37,664 nucleotides of DNA from Phenylobacterium deserti. Lineage in GTDB: Bacteria; Pseudomonadota; Alphaproteobacteria; Caulobacterales; Caulobacteraceae. Within the stretch, counting starts at the first letter, position 1; each line of letters starts with the position of its first letter. The stretch spans positions 1 through 37,664 of the forward strand of contig CAMCIK010000014.1 of assembly GCA_945874825.1 (NCBI GenBank), written 5' to 3'. Both the position numbers and the translations under genes were made by a program. Shown here piece after piece: positions 24,513-33,357 of the stretch. The notes beneath the pieces were generated by a model, which saw only the letters and a program-made list of their open reading frames with translations, did not search any database and had not been told where the DNA came from.

Positions 24513-25603
24513 GCAATCCAGCCGCTTCCGAGGCCGGCGAGGGAAACCCCGACCAGGATGACCTGGTCGCCATTGCCCATGTCGACCACCACGTCGGCGC
24601 CGACCTGGGTGATGGTCCGCGACGGACCGCCATCCAGCACCAGCCGGTCGCCCTCGGCGTAATTGAAGTCGGTTATGCGGTCGATGGCCGCGCCCACCAG
24701 ACTGTGGAAGATGTCGGCCCCGGCGCCACCGCGGATCGTGTCGTTGCCCTTGTCGCCCCAGATCCAGTCGTCCCCGGCCCCGCCCAGGATGGTGTCGTCG
24801 CCCTGGCCGCCCCGGACCCAGTCGTTCCCGGCCCCGCCGTCGACCGTGTCATTGCCCATATTGCCGTAGACGATATCGAAGGCCGCATCGCCGAAGATCA
24901 GGTCGTTGTCCTTGCCACCGACGACCCAGTCCTCGCCGTCGTTTCCGCGCAGGGTGTCATTGCCCATATTGCCGTTGATGTCGTCAAAGCCCGTGCCGCC
25001 GGAGACGGAATCGTCGCCAGCGTCGCCGCGCAGGTAGTTGTATCCGGAGGCGTAGCTGATGACGTCATTGCCCTCGAGGCCATAGACCGTCTCGCCACCG
25101 GTCCGGCTGATGGTGTCGGCGCCCGTGGACCCGCGGATATGGTCCCACTCCACCACGGAATAGAGGCTGTTGGCGGGGTTCACGTCGTTCCACTTGTAGG
25201 CCACGCCGATGCCGCCCGAGGGCTGGGGCCAGGACTGAAGGCCAAAGGCCATGGCGTCCTGTGCGCCGCCGTAGTCGTCTGGCTCCGCGCCCAGGGCGCC
25301 GGCGCCCCAGTTGAAATAGCCCGAGGTGACCAGGGTCCCGTCGCCCCAGCGCCAGGTCCCCTCGACCTCGGCATCCGAGCCGCCGAGCCAGAGGTAACGT
25401 GCGCCGCCGCCATCAGTTGCGCTGGGCGCCGTATCCAGGCCCGTCTCCACCTGGGTCATGGTGATCAGGGCCTGGTTCTCCGAGGCGCTGGTGATGTAGG
25501 CCAGATGTCCGCTCTGGCTCTCTGCCCAAGCCTTCGCCGCTGACCAGGTCATGGCGGTCTTGACGATCTCGTAGGTGTGGCCCGCGTAGTAGTATTTGCC
25601 CAA
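24509..25603 (-). CDS. C-type-lectin-like domain fused to RTX calcium-binding repeats
   Basis: A 364-residue acidic protein without a Sec signal or cysteine. Residues 1-155 resemble a C-type lectin domain: AMTWSAAKAWAESQSGHLAY, then WRWGDG, YFNWGAGALGAEPDDYG and the calcium-site-like WND. Residues 160-300 are RTX nonapeptide repeats (GGxGxDxxx, e.g. GGAGNDWVRGGQGDDTILGG), which bind calcium outside the cell. The C-terminal segment (DRITDFNYAEGDRLVLDG) is typical of type I secreted proteins. The start is a TTG with a GGGAGGGAA ribosome site. No type I secretion genes are adjacent. Likely a secreted carbohydrate-binding surface protein. Confidence 0.9.
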   Translation of the reverse strand: MGKYYYAGHTYEIVKTAMTWSAAKAWAESQSGHLAYITSASENQALITMTQVETGLDTAPSATDGGGARYLWLGGSDAEVEGTWRWGDGTLVTSGYFNWGAGALGAEPDDYGGAQDAMAFGLQSWPQPSGGIGVAYKWNDVNPANSLYSVVEWDHIRGSTGADTISRTGGETVYGLEGNDVISYASGYNYLRGDAGDDSVSGGTGFDDINGNMGNDTLRGNDGEDWVVGGKDNDLIFGDAAFDIVYGNMGNDTVDGGAGNDWVRGGQGDDTILGGAGDDWIWGDKGNDTIRGGAGADIFHSLVGAAIDRITDFNYAEGDRLVLDGGPSRTITQVGADVVVDMGNGDQVILVGVSLAGLGSGWIA

Positions 25604-25675
25604 GATCTTCCCTCCCTGCGTCTACAGGACTCCACAGAGCCCGGCGCGGGTTAAGGCGATCCCAACCGTCAGGCT

Positions 25676-26308
25676 TTACGCCGGTTTCACCACGCTGGCC
25701 TCTCCCAGCACGTTCCAGCCAGCGAAGCGTGGGACCTTGGGCAAGTAGGCGCTCTCAGCCCCTTCGGTGGAAAAGCCCGCGCCCTCCAGGAGAGGCAGGA
25801 TCGGACGGGTCAGGCGGCAGCCGCCGGCCAGGCGCTTCCAGACCGGTTCGATCCGCCCCTGCCAGCGGGCGACGTCGGCGTCGGGGGCGAGGCCGTGCTC
25901 GCAGTAGAAGATGCGCCCACCTGGCCTGAGCACCCGACGGGCCTCCGCCAGGGCGCGCTCGGGGGAATGCACCGAGCACAGGGTGAAGGTGCAGACCACG
26001 CTATCGAAGCTGTCCGTCTCGAAGGGCAGGTCCTCGGCCACTCCGGGCAGGATCTCGACCTTCAGGCCTTCGGCGCGCGGCGCGGCCTCGGCCAGGGCGC
26101 GGAGCTCTGCCGCTGGATCGACGCCGCTGACCGAGGTCACGCGGGCCGGATCGTAGAAGGCCAGGTTGAGCCCCATGCCCACTCCCAGCTCGAGGACGCG
26201 GCCCTCGGCCCGGGGGATCAGGCGCGACCTCTGGCGCATCATCTGCGGCCCCGAACAGGCGCAGGCGAGAAATTTCGGCAGGATGTTCTGTTCGTACCAG
26301 CTCGCCAT
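25676..26308 (-). CDS. Class I SAM-dependent methyltransferase
   Basis: A 210-residue enzyme of the UbiE/type-11 group. The SAM-binding motif I is RVLELGVGMGLNLAFY, the acidic residue of motif II is in VSGVDPA, and motif III-IV is DSVVCTFTLCSV, followed by RVLRPGGRIFYCEHG. The N-terminus (FLACACSGPQMMRQRSRLIP) and the C-terminal SAYLPKVPRFAGWNVLGEA resemble METTL7-like methyltransferases. The substrate is unknown. It is transcribed ahead of the lectin/RTX gene, with 72 bases between; no clear terminator separates them. Confidence 0.9.
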   Translation of the reverse strand: MASWYEQNILPKFLACACSGPQMMRQRSRLIPRAEGRVLELGVGMGLNLAFYDPARVTSVSGVDPAAELRALAEAAPRAEGLKVEILPGVAEDLPFETDSFDSVVCTFTLCSVHSPERALAEARRVLRPGGRIFYCEHGLAPDADVARWQGRIEPVWKRLAGGCRLTRPILPLLEGAGFSTEGAESAYLPKVPRFAGWNVLGEASVVKPA

Positions 26309-26370
26309 CAGTGTCCCCCCGGGTCCGGCGCGACATACAATGCCTCGGAGCCCACCCTTTCGCCAAGGGA

Positions 26371-27474
26371 TCAGGCGGCGGCGGAGGCGTCCAGTTGGGG
26401 CAGGGCCAGGGTGTCACGGACCACCTGCAGCAGTTGGTCCGGCTTCATCGGCTTCTCGACGACGCCGTTCATGCCGGCACCGAGGTAGCTGGCGGTCTCA
26501 TCGGCGTCCGCATTGGCGGTCAGGGCGATGATTGGGATGCCGCCGATGGGCTTGGGCATGGCGCGGATCCGCCGGGTCGCGCCCACCCCGTCCAGGCGCG
26601 GCATGCGGATGTCCATGAGGATCAGGTCGAACCGGCCGGTTGCCGCGGCCTCGACGGCCGCCTCCCCGTCCTCCGCAGGTTCGGTGGTGCAGCCGAACAT
26701 GCTGCAGAGGGTCTCCGCCACCATGCGGTTGGTTGCATTGTCATCGACGACGAGGATGTGGGCGGCGCGGTCGGCGCTCTTGACCTCCGCAGGCCGCTCG
26801 GGCGGACGTTGAGCGCGGAAGGCGAAGCTCAGGGTCTCGCCCTGCCCCGGATTCTGCAGGATGCGGGCCCGGCCGCCCAGTCGCCGCAGGATGTGGCGCC
26901 CGAGCATGAATCCCATCGCCGCCTCAAGGCCTAACATGTCCTCGATCTCGCGGACGTCGACCTCAGTATCGGTCCGCAGTCCGGTCCGGGAGGACCGCAC
27001 CCGACCCTCGAGGACCAGGCCGTCGCCGTTTTCGCGGACGCGGAGCATGACCTCCGCGGCACCCTGCCGGACCCCGGAGAGGGCATGGGCGAGGAAGCCG
27101 TCAAAGACCTGCAGGGTGCGGTCGGCGTCCAGCATGGCCGCCCCCTCGGGCGGGCCGTCGTAGGACACCAGAAGGGTGAGGGCTGAACCGGTGAGGCGCT
27201 CGCGCCAGCGGTCGTCCAGGCGATCCACAAGGTCCCTAAGGGCCACCGGCCCGGGCGTGAGGGTCAGGGCGTCGGAAAGGGCTGCGCGGATATCCGCCGA
27301 GGCCGCCGTGATCCGGCGCACTGTCGCCGCTGCCGAGGCGACGCCTTCGATGCAGGCCCGGGAATCCGCCGCAGGCAGGGGCGAAGCCAGCCGCGTGGTC
27401 AGGGCCAGTATGCAATCCATCTGCTGACGGATTTCCTGGGTCACGCGCTCGAAGAGGTAATCCGGAACAGACAT
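26371..27474 (-). CDS. Degenerate histidine-kinase-like protein with C-terminal receiver domain
   Basis: A 367-residue cytosolic signalling protein. The N-terminus aligns with a kinase dimerisation helix pair, but where SHEIRTPL is expected it reads TQEIRQQM, so the phospho-acceptor His is Gln13. The following ATPase-like part keeps the late GG and [11 protein letters not shown] elements but lacks the N-box asparagine and the DxGxG loop. Residues 240-360 are an intact receiver: acidic pair in LVVDDNATN, phospho-acceptor Asp in [13 protein letters not shown], then ALTAN and EKPMKP. The protein probably receives phosphate, or binds a kinase, but does not autophosphorylate. It is divergent from queC. 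Partner unknown. Confidence 0.8.
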   Translation of the reverse strand: MSVPDYLFERVTQEIRQQMDCILALTTRLASPLPAADSRACIEGVASAAATVRRITAASADIRAALSDALTLTPGPVALRDLVDRLDDRWRERLTGSALTLLVSYDGPPEGAAMLDADRTLQVFDGFLAHALSGVRQGAAEVMLRVRENGDGLVLEGRVRSSRTGLRTDTEVDVREIEDMLGLEAAMGFMLGRHILRRLGGRARILQNPGQGETLSFAFRAQRPPERPAEVKSADRAAHILVVDDNATNRMVAETLCSMFGCTTEPAEDGEAAVEAAATGRFDLILMDIRMPRLDGVGATRRIRAMPKPIGGIPIIALTANADADETASYLGAGMNGVVEKPMKPDQLLQVVRDTLALPQLDASAAA

Positions 27475-27655
27475 TTTGGAAAAGTGAGCCTTCTGCCTCG
27501 GACGGCAATTTGACCGCTCACTCTTTCGCGAAGGTTAACTCGGGTAAAGACTATGCCCTGTGTGGCGGCGGCGCAGTGGTGCCCGCGGCGGGCAACCCGG
27601 GCGGACGATCACCCCGGCGGAAGCGTCCGTGCGCTATCGCTCAGCAACCTGCGAG

Positions 27656-27744
27656 TTTGCAATGCAGCAATAGTACACGGAATGACGGTCTCAGATCTGG
27701 CTTTTCGTGGGCTCAAAGGCAGGGCGGGGTTTTGCAATGCAAAA
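27656..27744. promoter_or_regulatory. Repeated TTTGCAATGCA motif upstream of queC
   Basis: TTTGCAATGCA occurs at 27656-27666 and again at 27731-27741. The second copy lies inside a 15-bp palindrome TTTTGCAATGCAAAA (27730-27744), 23 bases before the queC start. The placement suggests an operator for the que genes. The region 27475-27767 otherwise shows no gene, and I could not match it to a preQ1 riboswitch. Confidence 0.45.
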
Positions 27745-27767
27745 GCGGCAGGCGTAAGGGGAGGCGG

Positions 27768-28490
27768 ATGATCGGAACCGAAAGCGCCCTTGTCCTCTTC
27801 TCCGGCGGCCAGGACTCTGCGGCCTGCCTCGCCTGGGCGCTGGAGCGCTATCCGCGGGTCGAGACCGTGGGATTCGACTATGGCCAGAGGCATTCGGTCG
27901 AGATGGCCCAGCGCGAGGTCGTGCTCTCCGCTGTCCGGGCGCACTTTCCCGCCTGGGGGGAGCGGCTGGGCCCGGACCACAGGCTCGACCTGTCCGCCTT
28001 CGGCGCCATCGGCGACACGGCCCTGACCACCGAGCGGGCCTTCGAGGTGGACGCCCGGGGCCTGCCCAATACCTTCGTGCCCGGCCGCAACCTCGTCTTC
28101 CTGACCTGGGCGGCGGCGCTCGCCGACCGCCGGGGGCTGTCGCGGCTGGTGGGCGGCATGTGCGAGACGGACTTCTCGGGCTATCCCGACTGCCGGCGGG
28201 ATACCCTCGATGCCCTGCAGACCGCCCTGAACCTGGGCATGGACCAGGCCTTCGTCATCGACACCCCGCTCATGCGCCTGACCAAGGCCCAGACCTGGGC
28301 CCTGACCCTCGGCCTGGGCGGCCAGGCCCTTGTGGACATCGTCCTGGAGGACACCCACACCTGCTATGCAGGCGAACGCGGGGTTCGCCACGCTTGGGGC
28401 CACGGTTGCGGGGCCTGCCCGGCCTGCGAACTCCGGGCCCGCGGCTGGCGCGAATGGGAGGCGGCGGGTCGCCCCGCCCTCACCGCATGA
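27768..28490 (+). CDS. queC: 7-cyano-7-deazaguanine synthase QueC
   Basis: A 240-residue enzyme that turns 7-carboxy-7-deazaguanine and ammonia into preQ0 with ATP, in queuosine biosynthesis. It has the PP-loop [29 protein letters not shown] and the C-terminal zinc site TCYAGERG...GCGACPACE with four cysteines. The start is the ATG at 27768 behind a GGGGAGG site; the open frame upstream to 27510 is not QueC-like. The stop overlaps the queE start (ATGA at 28487-28490). Confidence 0.96.
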   Translation: MIGTESALVLFSGGQDSAACLAWALERYPRVETVGFDYGQRHSVEMAQREVVLSAVRAHFPAWGERLGPDHRLDLSAFGAIGDTALTTERAFEVDARGLPNTFVPGRNLVFLTWAAALADRRGLSRLVGGMCETDFSGYPDCRRDTLDALQTALNLGMDQAFVIDTPLMRLTKAQTWALTLGLGGQALVDIVLEDTHTCYAGERGVRHAWGHGCGACPACELRARGWREWEAAGRPALTA

Positions 28491-29119
28491 GCTACGCCGT
28501 GAAGGAAATCTTCCTGACCCTCCAGGGCGAGGGCGGCCAGGCCGGAAGGGCGGCGGTCTTCTGTCGCTTCGCCGGCTGCAACCTCTGGTCGGGCCGCGAG
28601 GAAGACCGGGCGACGGCGGCCTGCAACTTCTGCGACACGGATTTCGTCGGCATGGACGGGCCCGGCGGGGGTCGCTTCGCCACCGCAGACGCCCTGGCGG
28701 GCGCCGTCCTCGCCGCCTGGCGGGGCGGCGCAGAAGATCGCCTGGTCGTGCTGACCGGGGGCGAACCCTTGCTGCAGGTCGATCCGGCCCTGGTGGAGGC
28801 CCTGCACGCCCGGGGCTTCAGCATCGCCCTGGAGACCAACGGCACCCTGCCCTGCCCGCCCGGGATCGACTGGATCTGCGTCAGCCCCAAGGCCCAGGTC
28901 CCGGTGGTGCAGAAGGTGGGACAGGAGCTGAAGCTGGTCTTTCCCCAGCCCGGCGTCGATCCGGCCGCCTTCGAGGCCTGGGACTTCGAGCGCTTCCTCC
29001 TGCAGCCCATGGATGGTCCTCACCTGGCAGAGACCACCCAGGCGGCGATCGACTATTGCCTTTCGCACCCGCGCTGGCGTTTAAGCGTCCAGACTCACAA
29101 GACCCTCGGCATCCCCTGA
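28487..29119 (+). CDS. queE: 7-carboxy-7-deazaguanine synthase QueE
   Basis: A 210-residue radical-SAM enzyme that forms 7-carboxy-7-deazaguanine from carboxytetrahydropterin. It has the N-terminal signature [20 protein letters not shown] and the cluster-binding cysteines in the C-x14-C-x2-C arrangement (GCNLWSG..., then ACNFCDTDF), as in the longer QueE type. [12 protein letters not shown] is the SAM-binding GGE motif. It starts within the queC stop and is followed by queD after 22 bases, so queC-queE-queD form an operon. Confidence 0.95.
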   Translation: MSYAVKEIFLTLQGEGGQAGRAAVFCRFAGCNLWSGREEDRATAACNFCDTDFVGMDGPGGGRFATADALAGAVLAAWRGGAEDRLVVLTGGEPLLQVDPALVEALHARGFSIALETNGTLPCPPGIDWICVSPKAQVPVVQKVGQELKLVFPQPGVDPAAFEAWDFERFLLQPMDGPHLAETTQAAIDYCLSHPRWRLSVQTHKTLGIP

Positions 29120-29141
29120 CCGGTTCGCCGGCCTTCCTGAC

Positions 29142-29516
29142 ATGACCCAGCGCCAGTTCGAAATCACCAAGGCCGCCGCCTTTGACGCCGCGCACTACCT
29201 GACGGAGGGCCCGGAGCACCGGCCCTATCGCCAGCTGCACGGCCATTCCTTCCGGGTCGAGGCCTCGGTCCGGGGAATACCCGGCGGTCCCATCGGCTGG
29301 GTGGCGGACCTGGCAGACCTCGGCGCCGACTTGAAGGCGGTGGCGGGCGAACTCGACCACGGTCTCCTGAATGACAAGCCAGGCCTCGAGCGGCCAACCC
29401 TGGAAAACCTCTGCGCCTGGTTCGCCGACCGCCTGTCGGCGCGCTATCCGGGCCTGTCCCGGGTCACCGTATCCCGGCCAACCCTGGGCGAGACCTGCAC
29501 CCTGACCCTGGGCTGA
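29142..29516 (+). CDS. queD: 6-carboxytetrahydropterin synthase-like QueD
   Basis: A 124-residue member of the PTPS/QueD family, which converts dihydroneopterin triphosphate to carboxytetrahydropterin. The zinc histidines are in FDAAHYL and LHGHSF. DHGLLND holds the Asp-His pair, and GETCTLTL the late Glu. The usual catalytic Cys four residues before the HGH motif (CGRLHGH in E. coli) is Tyr here (YRQLHGH). The position in the que operon still supports QueD function, with a variant active site. It is convergent with the superoxide dismutase gene, three bases apart. Confidence 0.88.
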   Translation: MTQRQFEITKAAAFDAAHYLTEGPEHRPYRQLHGHSFRVEASVRGIPGGPIGWVADLADLGADLKAVAGELDHGLLNDKPGLERPTLENLCAWFADRLSARYPGLSRVTVSRPTLGETCTLTLG

Positions 29517-29519
29517 GCT

Positions 29520-30245
29520 CTACTTGCCCTTGCGGGTTGCCGTCTCGAACAGCCGGTTGGCCTCGTTCCAGTTCAGCACGGTCCACCAACCGGACAGGTA
29601 GGCACCCCGGTTGTTCTGGTGTTTCAGGTAGTAGGCGTGCTCCCAGACATCGTTGGCGATGACCGGGGCACCCTTGACCGGGGCGTCGCCCATCAGGGGG
29701 TTGTCCTGGTTCGGCGTGCTGGTCACGACGAGCTTGTCGCCGGTCCATACCAACCAGGCCCAGCCGGAGCCGAACCTCTGGGCGCCCGCGGCCTGGAAAG
29801 CCTCCTTGAAGGCCTCCAGCGATCCGAAGTCCTTCCGGATTTGTGCAGCCAGCGCCGCCGAGGGCTCGCCGCCCTTGCCGGCAGGCGCCATCAGCGTCCA
29901 GAAGAGGGTGTGGTTGTAATGGCCGCCGCCATTGTTGCGAAGCGCCGGCGGATGGTTCTGCACCTCGCCCATCAGAGCCTCGAGGGACTTGCCCTGCAGC
30001 GATGGGTTGGCCTTCACCGCGGCGTTGAGGTTGTTCACATAGCCCTGGTGATGCCTGCCGTGATGGATGCGCATCGTCTGGGCGTCGATCACCGGCTCCA
30101 GCGCCTCGAAGGCATAGGGCAGGGGCGCAAGACTGAAGGCCTCCGCGGCGGGCGCGGAGACAGGCGCTGCTGGCGGGGCGGCAATGGCGGGACCGGCAAG
30201 GCCCAGGACGAGGGCGGCGGCGGCAAGTCGGACAATGGCGGGCAT
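29520..30245 (-). CDS. Secreted Fe/Mn superoxide dismutase, Mn-type residues
   Basis: A 241-residue enzyme that removes superoxide, probably in the periplasm. Residues 1-22 are a signal peptide (MPAIVRLAAAALVLGLAGPAIA), followed by an Ala/Pro linker and the catalytic fold: MRIHHGRHHQGYVNNL, GGGHYNHTLFW, FGSGWAWLVW and DVWEHAYYLKHQNNR, which supply the metal ligands (three His, one Asp). Gly in NGGGHYNH and Gln in TPNQDNPLM are the residues of Mn-type rather than Fe-type enzymes. It lies 79 bases after the MerC-like gene on the same strand. A weak 6-bp hairpin is in the gap, so co-transcription is open. Confidence 0.93.
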   Translation of the reverse strand: MPAIVRLAAAALVLGLAGPAIAAPPAAPVSAPAAEAFSLAPLPYAFEALEPVIDAQTMRIHHGRHHQGYVNNLNAAVKANPSLQGKSLEALMGEVQNHPPALRNNGGGHYNHTLFWTLMAPAGKGGEPSAALAAQIRKDFGSLEAFKEAFQAAGAQRFGSGWAWLVWTGDKLVVTSTPNQDNPLMGDAPVKGAPVIANDVWEHAYYLKHQNNRGAYLSGWWTVLNWNEANRLFETATRKGK

Positions 30246-30324
30246 GTCGGGGGTCCTGGCTTTGTCGGTTCTGGGGAAAGGCGACGCGCGCCCCTCGCCT
30301 AGATGGTGGACACCCCCGCCAGCG

Positions 30325-30720
30325 TCAATTCTCCACGGGCGCGGCGACAGCCACCGGGCGAAAGGACCGCCGGAGGTTCAGGAGGTGGGCGGCGACCAGG
30401 GACGCCCCGCCCAGGCTGGTCAGAGTCACTTCGATGACCTCTGGCCATCCCCAGGGAAGACCGGCGGCAAGGGCGGTGATCCCGAGCAGGAAGAAAGCCC
30501 TCACGCCGGGGTCACGCAATCCGCCTGTACCCCTCAAGGCCAGGGCCGATACCGGCGCAGCAGTGCAGAAGAAGAGGATGTGAACCCAGGCGGAATGGGA
30601 AAGCACCCCCAGCAGGGGGAAGGCCATCGCGAGGACCGGAAGCGCCAGGCAGTGCGCCAGGCAGAGACCGGAAATCCCGACGGCGAGGGCGTCCGGCAAA
30701 CGGTTTGAAGACACTGACAT
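30325..30720 (-). CDS. MerC-like heavy-metal membrane protein
   Basis: A 131-residue inner-membrane protein with about four hydrophobic helices. The first helix carries the MerC metal motif GLCLAHCLALP (two cysteines and a histidine). Classical MerC brings mercuric ions in, but no mer genes are near, and the last cysteine pair of classical MerC is missing. A Zur-like operator lies in its promoter, which points to zinc. The start is taken as the ATG at 30720; a GTG four codons upstream is possible. It may be co-transcribed with the SOD gene. Confidence 0.82.
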   Translation of the reverse strand: MSVSSNRLPDALAVGISGLCLAHCLALPVLAMAFPLLGVLSHSAWVHILFFCTAAPVSALALRGTGGLRDPGVRAFFLLGITALAAGLPWGWPEVIEVTLTSLGGASLVAAHLLNLRRSFRPVAVAAPVEN

Positions 30721-30756
30721 TCCGGCTTCCACCTCGCCTGCACGACTAGAGGTCGG

Positions 30757-30785
30757 TATATATGTTATAGTGTAACGTTTGTCCA
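30757..30785 (-). promoter_or_regulatory. Promoter of the MerC-like gene with a predicted Zur operator
   Basis: Reading the minus strand: -35 TGGACA (30785-30780), a 17-base spacer, and -10 TATATA (30762-30757), 36 bases before the start codon. The spacer is filled by ATGTTATAGTGTAACGT on the plus strand (30762-30778). This differs at two positions from the proteobacterial Zur consensus ATGTTATAnTATAACAT. A repressor bound there would block the promoter. The local AT content is striking in this GC-rich window. Confidence 0.65.
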
Positions 30786-30842
30786 GGGCCAGAGGTCAAG
30801 GGCGCTGATCCTGTCCGCCGGGTGAGGTCGCGCAGCTCCGGC

Positions 30843-31928
30843 CTAGCCGACCTGGCCCCTTTGCCTCAGGAAGGCGTCGGCCAGGACGCATGCGGTCATG
30901 GCCTCGACCACGGGCACGGCGCGGATGCCGACGCAGGGATCGTGCCGCCCCTTGGTGCGCAGGTCGATTTCCTCACCATCAGCGTTGATCGAGCGGCGCA
31001 GGGTGAGGATCGAGGAGGTCGGCTTGAAGGCGACCCGGGCGGTCACAGGCTGGCCACTGGAGATTCCTCCGAGGATTCCCCCGGCATGATTTGACAGGAA
31101 GACAGGACCCTCAGGCCCCATCCGCATCTCGTCGGCGTTCTCCTCGCCGGAGAGGGCTGCGGAAGCGAAGCCGTCGCCGATCTCCACGCCCTTGGCGGCG
31201 TTGATCGACATCAGGGCGGCGGCCAGTTCGGCGTCCAGCTTGCCGTAGAGGGGCGCACCCCATCCGGGCGGAACGCCTGTCGCCTCGACCTCGATCACGG
31301 CACCAGTGGAGGAGCCAGCCTTGCGCACCTGCTCAAGGTGCGCCTCCCAGACCGGGACGATCCCGGCGTCGGGCGCCCAGAAGGGGTTTTCCGTCCGCTG
31401 GTCCCAGTCAAAGCGGGACCGGTCGATGGCGTGCGGCCCGATCTGCACCACCGCCGCCCGGATCGCGACCCCGGGGATGACCTTCCTGGCGATGGCGCCC
31501 GCCGCCACCCGGGCCGCGGTCTCCCGCGCCGAGGACCGTCCGCCCCCGCGATAGTCCCGCACGCCGTACTTGGCGTCGTAGGTGTAGTCGGCATGGCCGG
31601 GCCGGTAGGCCCGGGCGATCTCGGAATAGTCCCGGCTGCGTTGGTCGACGTTCTCGATCATCAGCGAGATCGGCGTCCCGGTGGTCACCGGGCCGCGCGT
31701 GCGTTCATCTTCGAAGACCCCGGACAGGATCCGGACGGCGTCGGGCTCCTGGCGCTGGGTCACGAACTTGCCCTGGCCCGGCCGCCTCTGGTCGAGGAAG
31801 ACCTGGATATCCTCCGCCGTCAGGGCAATGCCGGGGGGACATCCATCCACCACGCAGCCCAGGGCTGGCCCGTGGCTCTCGCCCCAGGTGGTGACGCGGA
31901 ACAGATGCCCGAAGGTATTGTGCGACAT
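30843..31928 (-). CDS. aroC: Chorismate synthase
   Basis: A 361-residue FMN-dependent enzyme making chorismate from EPSP, the last common step to the aromatic amino acids. All three signatures are present: [17 protein letters not shown] at the N-terminus, [20 protein letters not shown] in the middle, and [19 protein letters not shown] near the end. Standard length. It follows the dienelactone hydrolase gene by 15 bases on the same strand, so the two are probably co-transcribed. 30786-30842, towards the MerC-like gene, holds nothing further. Confidence 0.97.
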   Translation of the reverse strand: MSHNTFGHLFRVTTWGESHGPALGCVVDGCPPGIALTAEDIQVFLDQRRPGQGKFVTQRQEPDAVRILSGVFEDERTRGPVTTGTPISLMIENVDQRSRDYSEIARAYRPGHADYTYDAKYGVRDYRGGGRSSARETAARVAAGAIARKVIPGVAIRAAVVQIGPHAIDRSRFDWDQRTENPFWAPDAGIVPVWEAHLEQVRKAGSSTGAVIEVEATGVPPGWGAPLYGKLDAELAAALMSINAAKGVEIGDGFASAALSGEENADEMRMGPEGPVFLSNHAGGILGGISSGQPVTARVAFKPTSSILTLRRSINADGEEIDLRTKGRHDPCVGIRAVPVVEAMTACVLADAFLRQRGQVG

Positions 31929-31943
31929 GCGGAAAGACCCGGC

Positions 31944-32624
31944 CTAGCCACCGTTCGCGTGGAACAGGGCCAGGGTCCGCTTCCGGGCGAGCTTTGCGCT
32001 GGGCTCGTGATAGTCGGTCCTGCGGTCGGACTGGAAGCCATGGCCCGCGTCGTAGATGTGCACAGCCACCTCGGGATGCAGCTCGGCCACCCGCTCCACG
32101 CCGGGCAAGGGGATGCCGTGGTCGTGGGCACCGAAGTGCAGGATCGTGGGGCACTTTGGCTCCAGGTTCGCCTGGGTCGGGATCATGCCCCCGTAATAGC
32201 CGGAAGCGGCGGCCAGGTCGCCGGAACGGGCTGCCATGGCCCAGGTCACCGAACCGCCATAGCAGTAGCCAGTCATGAAGACCGGGCCCTTGGCCTTCAG
32301 GGCGTCGATGCAGGTCTGGGCGTCCTTCAGCGAGACCTCGAAGTCGTGCAGCTGGCGGGCCACCTGGATGGCGCGCTGGATGTCCTCCTCGGAATAGCTC
32401 GCCTCGAAGCCGGGGACCTCGCGGTCATAGAGCGCCGGTGCCAGGACCTCGTAGCCTTCATCCGCGAAGAGGTCGCATTGCTCGCGGATGTGCTCGGTGA
32501 CCCCGAAGATCTCCTGGATCAGGACCAGGCCGCCGCGCCGCGCGCCCGTCGGCTCAACGTGATAGACGCCGATCTCGGCACCATCGCTCATCTTCATCCG
32601 GATCATCTGTCCGCGCGTCGCCAT
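31944..32624 (-). CDS. Dienelactone hydrolase family protein
   Basis: A 226-residue alpha/beta hydrolase with a cysteine nucleophile. The nucleophile elbow is [11 protein letters not shown], the acid is in [10 protein letters not shown] and the histidine in [24 protein letters not shown] carries the Glu that orients the cysteine in carboxymethylenebutenolidase. The ATG at 32624 has a GAGGAGGAA ribosome site; an upstream in-frame start is less likely. The true substrate may not be dienelactone, since no aromatic-ring-cleavage genes are near. It lies upstream of aroC and is divergent from pdxH, with 70 bases between starts. Confidence 0.92.
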   Translation of the reverse strand: MATRGQMIRMKMSDGAEIGVYHVEPTGARRGGLVLIQEIFGVTEHIREQCDLFADEGYEVLAPALYDREVPGFEASYSEEDIQRAIQVARQLHDFEVSLKDAQTCIDALKAKGPVFMTGYCYGGSVTWAMAARSGDLAAASGYYGGMIPTQANLEPKCPTILHFGAHDHGIPLPGVERVAELHPEVAVHIYDAGHGFQSDRRTDYHEPSAKLARKRTLALFHANGG

Positions 32625-32694
32625 GGGATTCCTCCTCGACCGGGCTTTGTCGCTAGCCATACCGTCGGCGGCCCGGCTGCGCTATAGGGCGCGA

Positions 32695-33357
32695 ATGACC
32701 GAGAAACCTTCCATCCCCCCGTCACCCACCGAGGACGAATACCTCAAGGCCGTAGCCGGCGCCGACCTTGCGCCCCCCACGGCGGAGGACCCGATCGCTC
32801 TGTTCGCCGACTGGCTGGCCGAGGCCGTCAAGGGTGAGGTCAATGATCCCAACGCCATGGCCCTGGCCACGGTCGATCCGGACGGCCTGCCGGACGTGCG
32901 CATGGTCCTCCTGAAGGACGCCGGTCCCGACGGCTTCGTCTTCTACACCAACCTCGACAGCGCCAAGGGCCGGCAGTTGGCCACAAGCGGCAAGGCGGCC
33001 CTGCTCTTCCACTGGAAATCCCTGCGCCGGCAGGTCCGGGTGCGCGGAACCGTCTCGGCAGTCAGCGATGCGGATGCCGACGCCTATTGGGCGACCCGGG
33101 CCCGACCCGCACAGCTGGGCGCCTGGGCCTCCCAGCAGTCCCAGCCCCTGCCCGACCGCCTCGCCTTCGAGAAGGCCATCGCCGCCTACGGGCTTAAGTT
33201 CGGCCTGGGCAAGGCGCCGCGCCCTCCCCACTGGTCGGGTTTCCGGATCACGCCCTCGCATATCGAGTTCTGGCGCGACCGGGCCTTCCGCCTGCACGAA
33301 CGGCTTGCCTTCGAGGCGGCACCCGGCGGTTGGACGACAAACCGGCTCTATCCGTGA
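32695..33357 (+). CDS. pdxH: Pyridoxamine 5'-phosphate oxidase PdxH
   Basis: A 220-residue FMN oxidase that makes pyridoxal phosphate from pyridoxamine or pyridoxine phosphate. It has [20 protein letters not shown] with the FMN-binding Arg and Lys (VLLKD), [27 protein letters not shown] and the signature [12 protein letters not shown]; the C-terminus has the RLHERL element. The start is the ATG at 32695 ([20 protein letters not shown]); the longer frame adds unrelated residues. The stop overlaps the GTG of the next gene (GTGA). Confidence 0.96.
   Translation: MTEKPSIPPSPTEDEYLKAVAGADLAPPTAEDPIALFADWLAEAVKGEVNDPNAMALATVDPDGLPDVRMVLLKDAGPDGFVFYTNLDSAKGRQLATSGKAALLFHWKSLRRQVRVRGTVSAVSDADADAYWATRARPAQLGAWASQQSQPLPDRLAFEKAIAAYGLKFGLGKAPRPPHWSGFRITPSHIEFWRDRAFRLHERLAFEAAPGGWTTNRLYP

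Noticed and set aside
27475..27767. preQ1 riboswitch upstream of queC
   Set aside because: I could not find the conserved stem and A-rich tail of preQ1-I or the preQ1-II layout; only the repeated palindromic motif stands out.
30325..30720. Mercury-resistance operon
   Set aside because: Only a MerC-like gene is present; no merR, merA, merT or merP is nearby, and the promoter carries a Zur-like site.
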